Assembly (NCBI RefSeq): GCF_030055635.1
Contig: NZ_JASFYM010000002.1
Coordinates: 93,290-157,289, forward strand
Direction of reading: 5' to 3'
DNA: 64,000 nucleotides
Source of the DNA: Methanothrix sp.
GTDB lineage: Archaea; Halobacteriota; Methanosarcinia; Methanotrichales; Methanotrichaceae
Shown here: piece by piece, positions 43,284 through 51,966 of the stretch
How positions within the stretch are numbered: the stretch's first letter is position 1
Layout of the letters: each line of letters opens with the position of its first letter
The notes under the pieces: generated by a model
The model's input: only the letters and a program-made list of their open reading frames with translations
The model's database searches: none
Told to the model about the DNA's origin: nothing
Program-made: the position numbers and the translations under genes

Positions 43284-44693
43284 ATGGCTGAAGAGATTCA
43301 ACTGGACATATCCCCGATGTACGAGGGGGAGCGCATAAGGAAGGAAGACCTGTGGGTAGAGATGGGCGGACCGAAGGCAGACGGATTCGAGCTGACACTG
43401 GCCGCCTCGATGGACGAGGTAGAGGACGGGAAGGTCACGATCATCGGGCCTGACCTGAAGGATGTCAAGGAGGGCTCAACGATCCCCTTCGGCATGATAT
43501 TCAAGGTCGCAGGCGAGAAGATCGAGAAGGACCTGGAGTCGATCATAGAGAGGCGCAACCACGCTCTGCTCTCCTACATAAGCGGCCTCATGCACCTCAA
43601 CCAGAGGTACGATATCTGGATGAGGCTGGGCAAGAGCCTCCAGAAGAAGGGCGTCACATCATGGGAGCAGATATTCAAGCCTGTCATCAACCTGTACAAG
43701 GCCGAGATGCCCTTCATCGAGAAGATGGAGGTCACAATCGTCACGGACCCGGCGAAGGTAAAGGAGGAGCTGGAGAAGGCGATGAAGGTCTACAAGGCGA
43801 GGGACGAGAGGGCGAAGGGTCTGCACGATGAAGACGTGGATGTCTTCTATGGCTGCACTCTCTGCCAGGCGTTCGCCCCCACAAGCGCATGCGTTGTGAC
43901 GCCCGACAGGCCTTCGCTCTGCGGTGCCATCACATGGTTCGATGGCCGCGCTGCGTCCAAGGTCGACCCGGAGGGCCCGCAGTTCCCGATACCCAAGGAG
44001 GGGCTGAAGGACCCGATCACTGGAGAGTATGAGAGCATCAACCAGATGGCTGCAAAGAGATCCGGCGGCGAGTACACGGTGATGAAGCTGTACACCTTCT
44101 TCGATGCACCACACACCTCATGCGGCTGCTTCGAGACGATCGGCTTCTACATGCCTGAGGTCGACGGAATAGGGATCGCGGACCGCGACTTCAAGGGCGC
44201 TGCTCCTAATGGCCTGCCGTTCTCGACCATGGCCGGACAGACAGGCGGCGGCAAGCAGGTCGTCGGCTTCCTCGGAATGGGAGTTCTCTACTACTTCTCC
44301 CCGAAGTTCCTCCAGGCAGATGGCGGCTGGCGCAGGATAGTCTGGATGTCCAAGAGGCTCAAGGAGAGGGTGAAGGAAGGAATACCCGCGGAGATGTACG
44401 ACAAGATCGCCACCGAGGACGATGCCAAGGATCTAGAGTCCCTGAAGAGGTTCCTGCTCAAGGTCGACCATCCTGTCGTGACGGGTGTTGTGAGGCCTGT
44501 TGACGGCAAGAAGATCACCGAGGGCTGGAAGTTTGAGGAGATAACAGACGAGCTCAAGGAGAAGGTCATCGCCTTCATCGAGAAGTATGGAGGAGAGATC
44601 GATACAGACAACGTGAAGAACGAGCTCCTCATGAGCGAGGGGCAGTTCATGCAGGTTGTCGAGGCACTCCAGGCCGATGGCGTGCTAGAGTGA
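43284..44693 (+). CDS. cdhC: Acetyl-CoA synthase, ACDS subunit beta
   Basis: Holds the Ni-Ni-[4Fe-4S] A cluster that makes or breaks the C-C bond of acetyl-CoA. 469 residues from ATG 43284 with GGAGAGGTG upstream. A-cluster Cys ligands are in FYGCTLCQAFAPTSACVV and in HTSCGCFE. The GAITWFDGRAA and FLGMGVLYYFSPKF segments are conserved. The C-terminus ends in a helical region (LLMSEGQFMQVVEALQADGV) without an Ala/Pro-rich tail; instead two Ala/Pro-rich small proteins are encoded right after it. Central gene of the operon. Confidence 0.97.
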   Translation: MAEEIQLDISPMYEGERIRKEDLWVEMGGPKADGFELTLAASMDEVEDGKVTIIGPDLKDVKEGSTIPFGMIFKVAGEKIEKDLESIIERRNHALLSYISGLMHLNQRYDIWMRLGKSLQKKGVTSWEQIFKPVINLYKAEMPFIEKMEVTIVTDPAKVKEELEKAMKVYKARDERAKGLHDEDVDVFYGCTLCQAFAPTSACVVTPDRPSLCGAITWFDGRAASKVDPEGPQFPIPKEGLKDPITGEYESINQMAAKRSGGEYTVMKLYTFFDAPHTSCGCFETIGFYMPEVDGIGIADRDFKGAAPNGLPFSTMAGQTGGGKQVVGFLGMGVLYYFSPKFLQADGGWRRIVWMSKRLKERVKEGIPAEMYDKIATEDDAKDLESLKRFLLKVDHPVVTGVVRPVDGKKITEGWKFEEITDELKEKVIAFIEKYGGEIDTDNVKNELLMSEGQFMQVVEALQADGVLE

Positions 44694-44709
44694 GTTGGAG
44701 GATTTTGAA

Positions 44710-44898
44710 ATGGCCAAGCTGGTATTGAAGAAGAAGGAGGCGGCTGCGCCCGCGGCCGCTCCTGCTGCCGCAGCCCCTGCGGCTGCCGCACCTGCTGGAG
44801 CTCCGGCGTTCGCCATGCCCGCGGCCGGCGGTGCTGGCATAAAGCTGGTGCTGAAGGACGCGAAGATAACAATAGACAAGGTGGTTCTGGCGAAGTAG
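44710..44898 (+). CDS. Ala/Pro-rich small protein 1 of the cdh operon
   Basis: 62 residues: basic start MAKLVLKKKE, about 30 residues of Ala/Pro, then GGAGIKLVLKDAKITIDKV ending VLAK. ATG at 44710 follows GGAGG and lies 16 bases after the cdhC stop. A paralogue follows at 44954 with the same layout. The shape is a flexible linker between two short beta-forming ends. Such linkers tether mobile domains in multienzyme complexes, so a role in the ACDS complex is suggested but unproven. Not a recognised family. Confidence 0.8.
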   Translation: MAKLVLKKKEAAAPAAAPAAAAPAAAAPAGAPAFAMPAAGGAGIKLVLKDAKITIDKVVLAK

Positions 44899-44953
44899 AA
44901 CACCTGTCTCCTCTATATTTTTGCTGAGGGAGATTGAGAGGGAGGTTTTGGAT

Positions 44954-45145
44954 ATGGCCAAGTTAGTGCTCAAGAAGAAGGAAGCTGCTGCACCCGCAGC
45001 TGCTCCCGCGGCTGCTCCCGCATCTGCGGCTGCCGCACCTGCTGCACCGATGTTTGCGCCCGCTGCTGGTTCTCAGGGAATCATCCTGGAGCTCAGAGGT
45101 GCGACTGTACATATTCAGGAAGTAGTCATCAAGCAGAAGAAGTAA
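44954..45145 (+). CDS. Ala/Pro-rich small protein 2 of the cdh operon
   Basis: 63 residues. The first 10 residues (MAKLVLKKKE) are identical to the previous protein, followed by the same Ala/Pro linker and a diverged C-terminal segment GIILELRGATVHIQEVVI. The two C-termini share the pattern G-I-x-L-x-L-x-x-A-x-x-x-I-x-x-V-V. Tandem duplication is evident. ATG at 44954 has GGAGG ahead. It lies between its paralogue and cooC, 13 bases before the cooC start. Confidence 0.8.
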   Translation: MAKLVLKKKEAAAPAAAPAAAPASAAAAPAAPMFAPAAGSQGIILELRGATVHIQEVVIKQKK

Positions 45146-45158
45146 GGAAGGCTAGATC

Positions 45159-45920
45159 TTGGGGAGAGTAATAGCGATAACAGGGAAGGGCGGTACTGGC
45201 AAGACTGCAGTCGCCGCTCTTCTGGTCAGGTATCTGATCAAGAGCGGCAGGAAATACCGTGTTCTGGTGATCGATGCAGATCCAGATTCGAACCTCGCTG
45301 ATGCTCTGGGCGTGGAGGTCACGAAGACCGTTGGGGATATGAGGGAGTTCATGCAGGAGGCCAGGTACACCACACCGCCGGACACGGACAAGGAGAGGCT
45401 CTTCGAGGCGAAGATCTTCGAGATCCTTGTCGAGGAGAACGGCTACGATCTTCTGGTCATGGGCAAACCCGAGGGCTCTGGATGCTACTGTTTTGTCAAC
45501 AACCTTCTCAGGGGCATAATGGACAGGCTGATAGATCAGTACGACATCACAATCATAGACACCGCTGCAGGCCTGGAGCACTTCAGCAGGAAGGTGATCC
45601 CTGACCTGGACTCTTTGATCGTGGTCACTGACTCCTCCAGGCGTGGTCTCACCACAGGTGAGCGGATAAGGGAGCTGGCCTCGGAGCTGGGTCTGAAGTA
45701 CAACAACCTCTACGTCATCGCAAACAAGGTGACAGAGGGCAATAAGGAGAAGATCATCGAGAACGCCAGGTCCGTCAGCCTCAATGTTATCGGCACAATC
45801 CCCTATGATGAGAGGTTAGCCAGCTTCGATCTGGTGGGAGACCCATTGATCAACCTGCCTGACGATACGCCCGCGGTGAAGGAGATCGAGGAGCATGTCG
45901 TCAAGGCTCTTGGTATTTGA
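45159..45920 (+). CDS. cooC: CooC-type nickel-insertion ATPase for CODH/ACS
   Basis: MinD/NifH-fold ATPase of 253 residues that helps load nickel into CO dehydrogenase or acetyl-CoA synthase. P loop GKGGTGKT at 9-16, switch VIDADPDSNLADALG, and the metal-binding Cys-x-Cys pair in GSGCYCFVNN (about residues 110-114), then IDTAAGLEHFSR. The start is TTG at 45159; no ATG fits. Location inside the cdh operon matches the cooC of Methanosarcina cdh operons. Confidence 0.94.
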   Translation: MGRVIAITGKGGTGKTAVAALLVRYLIKSGRKYRVLVIDADPDSNLADALGVEVTKTVGDMREFMQEARYTTPPDTDKERLFEAKIFEILVEENGYDLLVMGKPEGSGCYCFVNNLLRGIMDRLIDQYDITIIDTAAGLEHFSRKVIPDLDSLIVVTDSSRRGLTTGERIRELASELGLKYNNLYVIANKVTEGNKEKIIENARSVSLNVIGTIPYDERLASFDLVGDPLINLPDDTPAVKEIEEHVVKALGI

Positions 45921-45932
45921 AGGGTGATTTAT

Positions 45933-47291
45933 ATGGCAGAGGAGAAGAAGATCAAGTTGTCAGATCTGAACAAGACTTTGGCGGAATACGGCGTTGAGGC
46001 CATCGAGGGAGTATCCATCGAGGGCGATATAGAGATCGAGATAGATACCGGGGCTGCCGGCATAGGGCCGCTCTTCGCCTACTACTTCGGCCAGGAGGTT
46101 GCCCAGATCGCAGTGCAGCTCGTCAAGTTCGCCAGGAGCATGGGATATCCGGTAGATGCTCTGCTCCAGCCTGCCGCAGTTGCGCATGCGATAGCTCCAG
46201 CCCCTGCTGAGGTCGTAGAGGCCGCAGCCAAGGTACCGGAGTGGAAGGTCGCCACAAGCCTGGTCCAGGCGAAGTTCCAGGTCGGAATCGACGAGACCTG
46301 GAAGTATCCGATCCAGGAGGTCACGCTTGGAGCCACGAAGGCAGATGGCGGAAGCAGAGGTCACACGATCAAGATAGGCGGAGAGAAGGCGCTGCCGTTC
46401 TTCTACGATGCGCCGATGCCGCACAGGCCCGTGGTCACGATGGACGTCTTCGACATGCCCATCGGAATGGCAAAGGCGGTCAAGATGCACTATGAGGATG
46501 TCGTCAATGATCCCGGCGAGTGGGCGAAGAAGGCTGTAACAAAGTTCGGCGCTGATCTCGTCACAATACACCTCATAAGCACAGATCCCCTCCTGAAGGA
46601 TACACCTCCCAGAGAGGCAGCCAAGACGGTCGAGGAGGTCCTCCAGGCTGTGGACGTTCCGATATGCATCGGCGGCTCCGGCAACCCGGACAAGGATCCT
46701 GAGGTCCTCAAGGCTGCTGCAGAGGTCGCACAGGGCGAGCGCGCGCTGATCGCAAGCGCCAACCTGAACATGGACTGGGAGAAGATCGGGAGGGCGTGTG
46801 TGGACAATGGTCATGTATGCCTGGCATGGACGCAGCTCGAGATCAACTCCCAGAAGGAGCTCAACAGGAAGCTCATGAAGGTCGCCGGAGTGCCGAGGGA
46901 GTCCATAGTTATGGATCCGACAACGGCTGCCCTCGCATACGGTCTCGACTTCGCGTACACCAACATGGAGCGCATAAGGCTCGGAGCGCTGAAGGGCGAC
47001 GAGGAGCTCACATTCCCGATGTCCTCAGGCACTACAAACGCATGGGGCGTCAGGGAGGCCTGGATGGTCCGCTCGCCCAACAAGGAGGACTCGGACTGGG
47101 GCGACAGGATGCTCAGAGGCCCGATCTGGGAGATCATCACCGGATTCTCGCTTGCGATGGCAGGCGTTGATCTGTTCATGATGATGCATCCTCTTGCGGT
47201 CGCATACCTCCAGGAGATCACTCAGACTCTCATGGGACTGATAGATGCGCAGACTCCTGATTTAACCAACTGGGTCAAGATGGAGGTCTGA
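45933..47291 (+). CDS. cdhD: ACDS subunit delta (corrinoid protein, small subunit)
   Basis: 452 residues from ATG 45933 ([20 protein letters not shown]). TIM-barrel subunit of the corrinoid iron-sulfur protein that carries the methyl group between acetyl-CoA and tetrahydrosarcinapterin. Conserved: [58 protein letters not shown] and [23 protein letters not shown] (quoted in parts). A short Ala/Pro stretch ([13 protein letters not shown]) sits near residue 90. Twelve bases separate it from cooC, and cdhE follows five bases after its stop. Confidence 0.97.
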   Translation: MAEEKKIKLSDLNKTLAEYGVEAIEGVSIEGDIEIEIDTGAAGIGPLFAYYFGQEVAQIAVQLVKFARSMGYPVDALLQPAAVAHAIAPAPAEVVEAAAKVPEWKVATSLVQAKFQVGIDETWKYPIQEVTLGATKADGGSRGHTIKIGGEKALPFFYDAPMPHRPVVTMDVFDMPIGMAKAVKMHYEDVVNDPGEWAKKAVTKFGADLVTIHLISTDPLLKDTPPREAAKTVEEVLQAVDVPICIGGSGNPDKDPEVLKAAAEVAQGERALIASANLNMDWEKIGRACVDNGHVCLAWTQLEINSQKELNRKLMKVAGVPRESIVMDPTTAALAYGLDFAYTNMERIRLGALKGDEELTFPMSSGTTNAWGVREAWMVRSPNKEDSDWGDRMLRGPIWEIITGFSLAMAGVDLFMMMHPLAVAYLQEITQTLMGLIDAQTPDLTNWVKMEV

Positions 47292-47296
47292 TAGCG

Positions 47297-48709
47297 ATGA
47301 AGGAAAAGAGCCCCCTAAACCTTTACAAGCATCTGCCTCAGACCAACTGCGGAAAGTGCGGGCTGCAGACGTGCATGGCATTTGCAGCAGCTCTTATCGA
47401 CAGGTCCAAGCGCGTCGAGGAGTGCACACCGCTGGTTGAGGATAAAAAGTACGCGAAGAAGTATGAGACCCTCAAGTCGATAGTTGCCCCTGAGATAAGG
47501 CTCGTCTATGTGGGCACAGGCGAGAAGGAGCTGAAGGTCGGCGGCGAGGATGTCATGTACCGCCACCAGATGACGTTCTTCAACAAGCCGCCATTCGCAT
47601 ACGATGTCACTGATACAATGGACGAGGCAGCTCTCGTCGAGCGCGTGAAGAAGATCAGCACGTGGAAGAAGTTCTACATAGGCAAGTGGGAGCGCGTGGA
47701 GATGATCGCGGTCCGGTCGACCTCTGGCGATCCCGCGAAGTTCGCCGCGTGCGTGAAGAAGGTGATGGAGACCACAGACTATCCGATGATACTCTGCTCC
47801 TTCGATCCGAAGGTCCTGAGGGCCGGCCTCGAGGTCGCAGCGAAGACCAGGCCTCTGGTTTATGCAGCGAACAAGGAGAACTGGCAGGAGGTCGCGAAGC
47901 TCGTCCACGAGTTCAACGTGCCCGTTGTTCTCAGCGTGCCCTTCGATCTTGACGGCCTCAAGTCGATGGCGCTGACGTTCGAGCAGATGGGCATCCACGA
48001 TCTCATCCTGGATTTCGGAACAGCGCCCAACGGCAAGAAGCTCCAGGAGTCGCTGCACAACCTCCTCAAGCTCAGAAGGGCGGCGCTCGAGGAGGGCCAG
48101 AGGGATATCGCCTATCCGACGATCGCCCTGCCGATCAACGCATGGTTCACCACCAAGGACCCGGTGAGGGCTGCGTACTGGGAGTCCATCCTCACAGCGA
48201 CATTCGTCATACGCGGCGCCTCTATAATGATCAAGCACTGCATCGAGCCGCACTGCGTGATGCCTGACATGCACCTCAGGTATAACATCTACACCGACCC
48301 GAGGAGACCTGTCCAGGTCAAGCCCGGCATCTACAAGGTCGGCAACCCCACAGAGGAGTCGCCGGTCTTTGTCACGACGAACTTCGCCCTCACCTACTAC
48401 ACAGTCGAGTCGGATGTCGCCTCGAACAACATCGATGCCTACATAATGTCCATCAACACAGACGGTATCGGTGTGCAGGCATCGGTCGCAGGCGGCCAGC
48501 TGAACCCGCAGAAGATCGTCGATGCGTTCAAGGAGGCCGACTTCGACCTCACAAAGATGAAGTATCCGTCGATCGTTCTGCCAGGTATGGCCGCGAAGTT
48601 CAGCGGCGAGCTCGAGGACCTCTTCGGAGGAAAGGTGAAGATCCTGGTGGGACCAGAGGATTCCGGACGCATAGTCGACTGGATGAAGAGCTACTGGCCA
48701 CCGAAGTGA
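47297..48709 (+). CDS. cdhE: ACDS subunit gamma (corrinoid iron-sulfur protein, large subunit)
   Basis: 470 residues. The N-terminal [4Fe-4S] motif has Cys18, Cys21, Cys26 and Cys43 (TNCGKCGLQTC ... EECTPL). A TIM barrel follows, and the C-terminal corrinoid-binding Rossmann-like domain includes LTYYTVESDVASNNIDAYI and VGPEDSGRIVDWMK. It receives the methyl group with CdhD. Last gene of the operon; a hairpin with a T tract follows immediately after the stop. Confidence 0.97.
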   Translation: MKEKSPLNLYKHLPQTNCGKCGLQTCMAFAAALIDRSKRVEECTPLVEDKKYAKKYETLKSIVAPEIRLVYVGTGEKELKVGGEDVMYRHQMTFFNKPPFAYDVTDTMDEAALVERVKKISTWKKFYIGKWERVEMIAVRSTSGDPAKFAACVKKVMETTDYPMILCSFDPKVLRAGLEVAAKTRPLVYAANKENWQEVAKLVHEFNVPVVLSVPFDLDGLKSMALTFEQMGIHDLILDFGTAPNGKKLQESLHNLLKLRRAALEEGQRDIAYPTIALPINAWFTTKDPVRAAYWESILTATFVIRGASIMIKHCIEPHCVMPDMHLRYNIYTDPRRPVQVKPGIYKVGNPTEESPVFVTTNFALTYYTVESDVASNNIDAYIMSINTDGIGVQASVAGGQLNPQKIVDAFKEADFDLTKMKYPSIVLPGMAAKFSGELEDLFGGKVKILVGPEDSGRIVDWMKSYWPPK

Positions 48710-48714
48710 AGCCC

Positions 48715-48732
48715 AGGGGGTTGAAGCCCCCT
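48715..48732 (+). terminator. Terminator of the cdh operon
   Basis: AGGGGG-TTGAAG-CCCCCT forms a 6-bp GC hairpin five bases after the cdhE stop, followed by TGTCGCTTTCTGTTTCTTTTTG, which is T-rich in its second half. Confidence 0.75.
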
Positions 48733-48905
48733 GTCGCTTTCTGTTTCTTTTTGTATTCCAATACACCCTGTCCACATGGTCTCATGCTGCTGATTCTGCT
48801 TCTCGGCTTTTCCGGCTGTAGAAGATGCGATTCCTGAGATGGCGTCGAGGGCCGCATCTTCCTGCGAAATGACGATCTATAGGAGCTGATAGGCCATCAG
48901 AACAT

Positions 48906-48918
48906 GGGTTTTATGTAC
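48906..48918 (+). promoter_or_regulatory. TATA promoter of the thioesterase gene
   Basis: GGGTTTTATGTAC, identical over 13 bases to the cdhA promoter core. Its distance to ATG 48940 predicts a leaderless transcript. Confidence 0.55.
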
Positions 48919-48939
48919 ATCCTCTGACAAGCACCTCCC

Positions 48940-49362
48940 ATGGAACCAGCTGGGATGTTGGAGAGGCTTCATGCAAAGGTCGATGAGCAGCCTTTCGCAC
49001 GAAGGCTTGGTATGAGGCTTGTTGAGCTAAGGGAGGGATACTCGAAGGTCGAGATGGAGCCATCTGGTGATAACAGGAACTTCTTCGGAACAGTCCATGG
49101 TGGGGCGATATTCTCCCTGATAGACCAGGCGTTCGGTGCAGCTGCAAACTCTCACGGAACAGTCGCTGTGGCGATAAGCGTGACCGTGGACTACATTCGT
49201 CCCGCGGCTCCGGATGAGACGCTCTATGCTGAGGCCAGAGAGATCAGCAGAACAAGGCGGATCTCAACATACAACATCGAGGTCAGAAACCAGGACGGAG
49301 AGCTGAAGGCCGCATGCCTTGCGATGGCATACCGGAGGGACGAGAAAATCCAGTTCGAGTGA
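48940..49362 (+). CDS. PaaI-family hotdog-fold thioesterase
   Basis: 140-residue acyl-CoA thioesterase-like protein. The hotdog signature is NFFGTVHGGAIFSLIDQAFGAAANS (in parts: VHGGAIFSLIDQA), followed by SVTVDYIRPAAPDETLYAEA. Length is typical for the family (phenylacetyl-CoA or similar acyl-CoA). It follows the cdh operon and shares its promoter sequence. The stop TGA is the first triplet of hairpin-element copy 4. The substrate is not identifiable. Confidence 0.92.
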   Translation: MEPAGMLERLHAKVDEQPFARRLGMRLVELREGYSKVEMEPSGDNRNFFGTVHGGAIFSLIDQAFGAAANSHGTVAVAISVTVDYIRPAAPDETLYAEAREISRTRRISTYNIEVRNQDGELKAACLAMAYRRDEKIQFE

Positions 49363-49412
49363 TAGATAGTAACAGTGCGCAAGCTCCGGCCTTCAGGCCG
49401 GAGAGGGAGTAA
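49360..49412 (+). repeat. Dispersed hairpin element, copy 4 (supplies the thioesterase stop codon)
   Basis: Reads TGATAGATAGTAACAGTG, CGCAAG, then CTCCGGCC-TTCA-GGCCGGAG and AGGGAGTAAC. The leading TGA is the in-frame stop of the thioesterase. Confidence 0.8.
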
Positions 49413-49790
49413 CGCAGAACCAAACTTGTACGATCTTGAGGTTCACGGTGCGCTGCTCAGCTGAGGATATCACAGTTCAAGCCGTCTCGTCCGCCACAGA
49501 AAACTGTATATTATTTGGATGGAATGTGTAGAAGCATAGCTTCCGGATGCAACTCGCATGCGACAGATCTCCCTGCGAGCGCTGAAAGTTTCTGCAGTGA
49601 GTGCCCATTCATCATGCATGCCTGTGTTTGTGTGATGGATGATGCGCGTCGCAGAATTCTGAATTCGATGTGATGTGTGCTGGGTTCAAAGCTACCACCA
49701 GGGCATGCGGTTCATAATGCTGGAGGTATCTCCGGAAGATCGCGCAGCAGGATGGATGCATCTCATATCTTGCTTGTGGAGGTCACTTGG
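49413..49790. other. Intergenic region before the aconitase gene
   Basis: About 380 bases after the hairpin element. No gene-like reading. It holds a short AT-rich patch (CTGTATATTATTTGG near 49505-49519) that could be a distant promoter. The aconitase ribosome binding site GGAGGT is at 49778-49783. Confidence 0.5.
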
Positions 49791-51737
49791 ATGGGATACA
49801 CCCTGACGGAGAGGATCCTGAGGGATCATCTCGTTGATGGAATGTATGAGCCGGGAAGCGAGATCGGCATAAGGATAGACCAGACCCTGACACAGGATGC
49901 GACCGGCACCATGGCCTATCTTCAGTTCGAGTCGATGGGCCTTGAGAGCATAGCCACAGAGCTCTCTGTGAGCTATGTTGATCACAACACGATACAGGTA
50001 GGGTTCGAGAACGCGGACGATCACAGGTATCTCCAGTCGGTCGCTGAGCGCTATGGCATATACTTCTCACGCCCGGGTAACGGCATATGCCATCAGGTGC
50101 ATCTTGAGAGATTCGGGCGCCCCGGAAAGACGCTGCTCGGATCTGACAGCCACACACCAACAGGTGGTGGCCTGGGGATGATAGCAATAGGCGCGGGTGG
50201 GCTCGATGTGGCTGTGGCCATGGGTGGCGGGCCTTACTACCTGACAGCCCCAAGGGTGATGGAGGTGCATCTGACAGGAGAACTCCAGCCCTGGGTCACC
50301 CCGAAGGATGTCATACTGAAGGTCCTGCAGATCCTCTCGACGAAGGGGAACGTGGGATGGGTCTGCGAGTACACCGGCGATGGAGTTACCGGGCTCACCG
50401 TGCCTGACAGAGCCACGATCACAAACATGGGCGCTGAGACCGGAGTCACGACCTCGATATTCCCGAGCGATGAGCAGACCAGAAGGTTTCTCGCAGCCCA
50501 GGGGAGGGTAGAGCACTGGGTGCCGCTCTCTCCTGACAGGGATGCCACTTACGATAAAAGCATCGAGATCGATCTCTCTGAGCTCGAGCCGCTTGTTGCA
50601 GCGCCCCACAGCCCCGGAAACGTCATCCCTCTGAGCAGGGTGGTGGGCACTCCTGTGGATCAGGTGCTCGTAGGCTCGTGCACCAACTCATCGTACACGG
50701 ATATGATGACCGTTGCTAATATGGTCAGGGGCAGACATCTCCCTCCAAACGTAAGCTTCGGTGTCGCCCCAGGCTCGAGGCAGGTTCTCAGGATGATGGC
50801 CAGGAGCGGCGCGCTCGACGATCTCATAGCCTTTGGCGCCAGGATCCTGGAGAGCGCATGCGGATTCTGCATAGGCAACAGCATGTCGCCCGGCACAGAC
50901 GCCGTCTCGGTCAGGACGAGCAACAGGAACTTCAAGGGCAGATCCGGAACTCCGAGCGCAAACGTTTACCTGACGAGCCCTGTGGTTGCTGCTGCGGCCG
51001 CGATAAAGGGCGAGTTTGTTGACCCGAATGATCTGAACATGGAGTACCCAAAGGTGGAGATGCCTGAGAGGTTTGAGATAGACGACAGCATGATCATCCC
51101 ACCAAAACCCGCTGCTGATCGGGCGAGGGTTAAGATATTTAGAGGTCCGAACATCGGTGAGCCGCCGAGGAACGCGCCGATGCCTGAGAGCATTACAGGG
51201 ATAGTCACCATAAAGGTCGAGGACAACATAACGACGGATCACATAATGCCTGCTGGCTCGCGGCTGAAGTACAGGTCGAACGTGCCGAAGTACTCGACAT
51301 TTGTATTCGAGCCGCTGGATCCGGAGTTTTCCAGAAGAGCTGCTGATCTCCGTGATAAGGGGCTGCACAACATCATTGTGGCGGGTCTGAGCTACGGCCA
51401 GGGATCGTCCAGGGAGCACGCTGCGATGTGCCCGATGTATCTCGGCGTTAAGGCGGTCGTGGCGAAATCCATAGAGAGGATACACGCCGCGAATCTCGTG
51501 AACTTCGGGATACTGCCGCTCTACTTCGTCCGGGAGTCGGATTACGACATCATCGAGCAGGGCATGAGCATGAGAGTGCCTGGTATCAGAAAGGCGCTGG
51601 AGAGCGGGGAGTCTGAGGTGAGGGCGATGGCCGGCGACCGCGAGATCCCGCTCCGGCTGGAGCTTAGCAGGCGGCAGAGGGAGATACTGCTCGCAGGAGG
51701 GCTGCTTCCGTACACGGTGAGGGGCGTATCTGCATGA
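49791..51737 (+). CDS. acnA: Aconitate hydratase, Aquifex type
   Basis: Interconverts citrate and isocitrate through a [4Fe-4S] cluster. 648 residues from ATG 49791, seven bases after GGAGGT, excluding an unconserved in-frame extension from 49677. Conserved parts: DSHTPTGGGLGMIAIGAGG, the first cluster Cys in VLVGSCTNSS, the pair in ESACGFCIGN, NRNFKGRSG, and the swivel-domain GLSYGQGSSREHAAM. Length and order fit the putative 'Aquifex-type' aconitases rather than AcnB or homoaconitase. It may serve a partial oxidative citrate route to 2-oxoglutarate. Confidence 0.92.
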   Translation: MGYTLTERILRDHLVDGMYEPGSEIGIRIDQTLTQDATGTMAYLQFESMGLESIATELSVSYVDHNTIQVGFENADDHRYLQSVAERYGIYFSRPGNGICHQVHLERFGRPGKTLLGSDSHTPTGGGLGMIAIGAGGLDVAVAMGGGPYYLTAPRVMEVHLTGELQPWVTPKDVILKVLQILSTKGNVGWVCEYTGDGVTGLTVPDRATITNMGAETGVTTSIFPSDEQTRRFLAAQGRVEHWVPLSPDRDATYDKSIEIDLSELEPLVAAPHSPGNVIPLSRVVGTPVDQVLVGSCTNSSYTDMMTVANMVRGRHLPPNVSFGVAPGSRQVLRMMARSGALDDLIAFGARILESACGFCIGNSMSPGTDAVSVRTSNRNFKGRSGTPSANVYLTSPVVAAAAAIKGEFVDPNDLNMEYPKVEMPERFEIDDSMIIPPKPAADRARVKIFRGPNIGEPPRNAPMPESITGIVTIKVEDNITTDHIMPAGSRLKYRSNVPKYSTFVFEPLDPEFSRRAADLRDKGLHNIIVAGLSYGQGSSREHAAMCPMYLGVKAVVAKSIERIHAANLVNFGILPLYFVRESDYDIIEQGMSMRVPGIRKALESGESEVRAMAGDREIPLRLELSRRQREILLAGGLLPYTVRGVSA

Positions 51738-51751
51738 AGGGGGTCTGATGC

Positions 51752-51844
51752 TTGGAGGCCGCTGAGATACTCTTCTATGTGATAGTGTTCCTGATAGCCT
51801 ACATGATCGCCAGGATAATCCTGAAGATCATGCGTGGATACTGA
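51752..51844 (+). CDS. Possible 30-residue membrane peptide downstream of aconitase
   Basis: A TTG-started frame with GGGGG eight to nine bases before it reads MEAAEILFYVIVFLIAY then MIARIILKIMRGY and stops. One hydrophobic helix with a short basic tail, the usual look of a small inner-membrane protein. It lies 15 bases after the aconitase stop. The TTG start and small size make it uncertain. Confidence 0.4.
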   Translation: MEAAEILFYVIVFLIAYMIARIILKIMRGY

Positions 51845-51915
51845 GCCCGGCGGGCACCGCCTGTCCGGACCATGGAATATCCGTCACGCGCTGGCATCTG
51901 GATGCATTCTTGGAT

Positions 51916-51966
51916 GTGACTTGCTCTCCGGCCTGAAGGCCGGAGTTTGCGCTCTTCTGCTTATCA
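51916..51966 (-). repeat. Dispersed hairpin element, copy 5 (supplies the cofH stop codon)
   Basis: On the minus strand: TGATAAGCAGAAGAGCGC, AAA, CTCCGGCC-TTCA-GGCCGGAG, AGCAAGTCAC. The leading TGA is the cofH stop. Confidence 0.8.

Noticed and set aside
47315-48775. 486-codon minus-strand reading opposite cdhE
   Set aside because: Cdh sequence on the plus strand is unmistakable; the reverse frame is His/Arg/Leu-rich shadow from codon bias.
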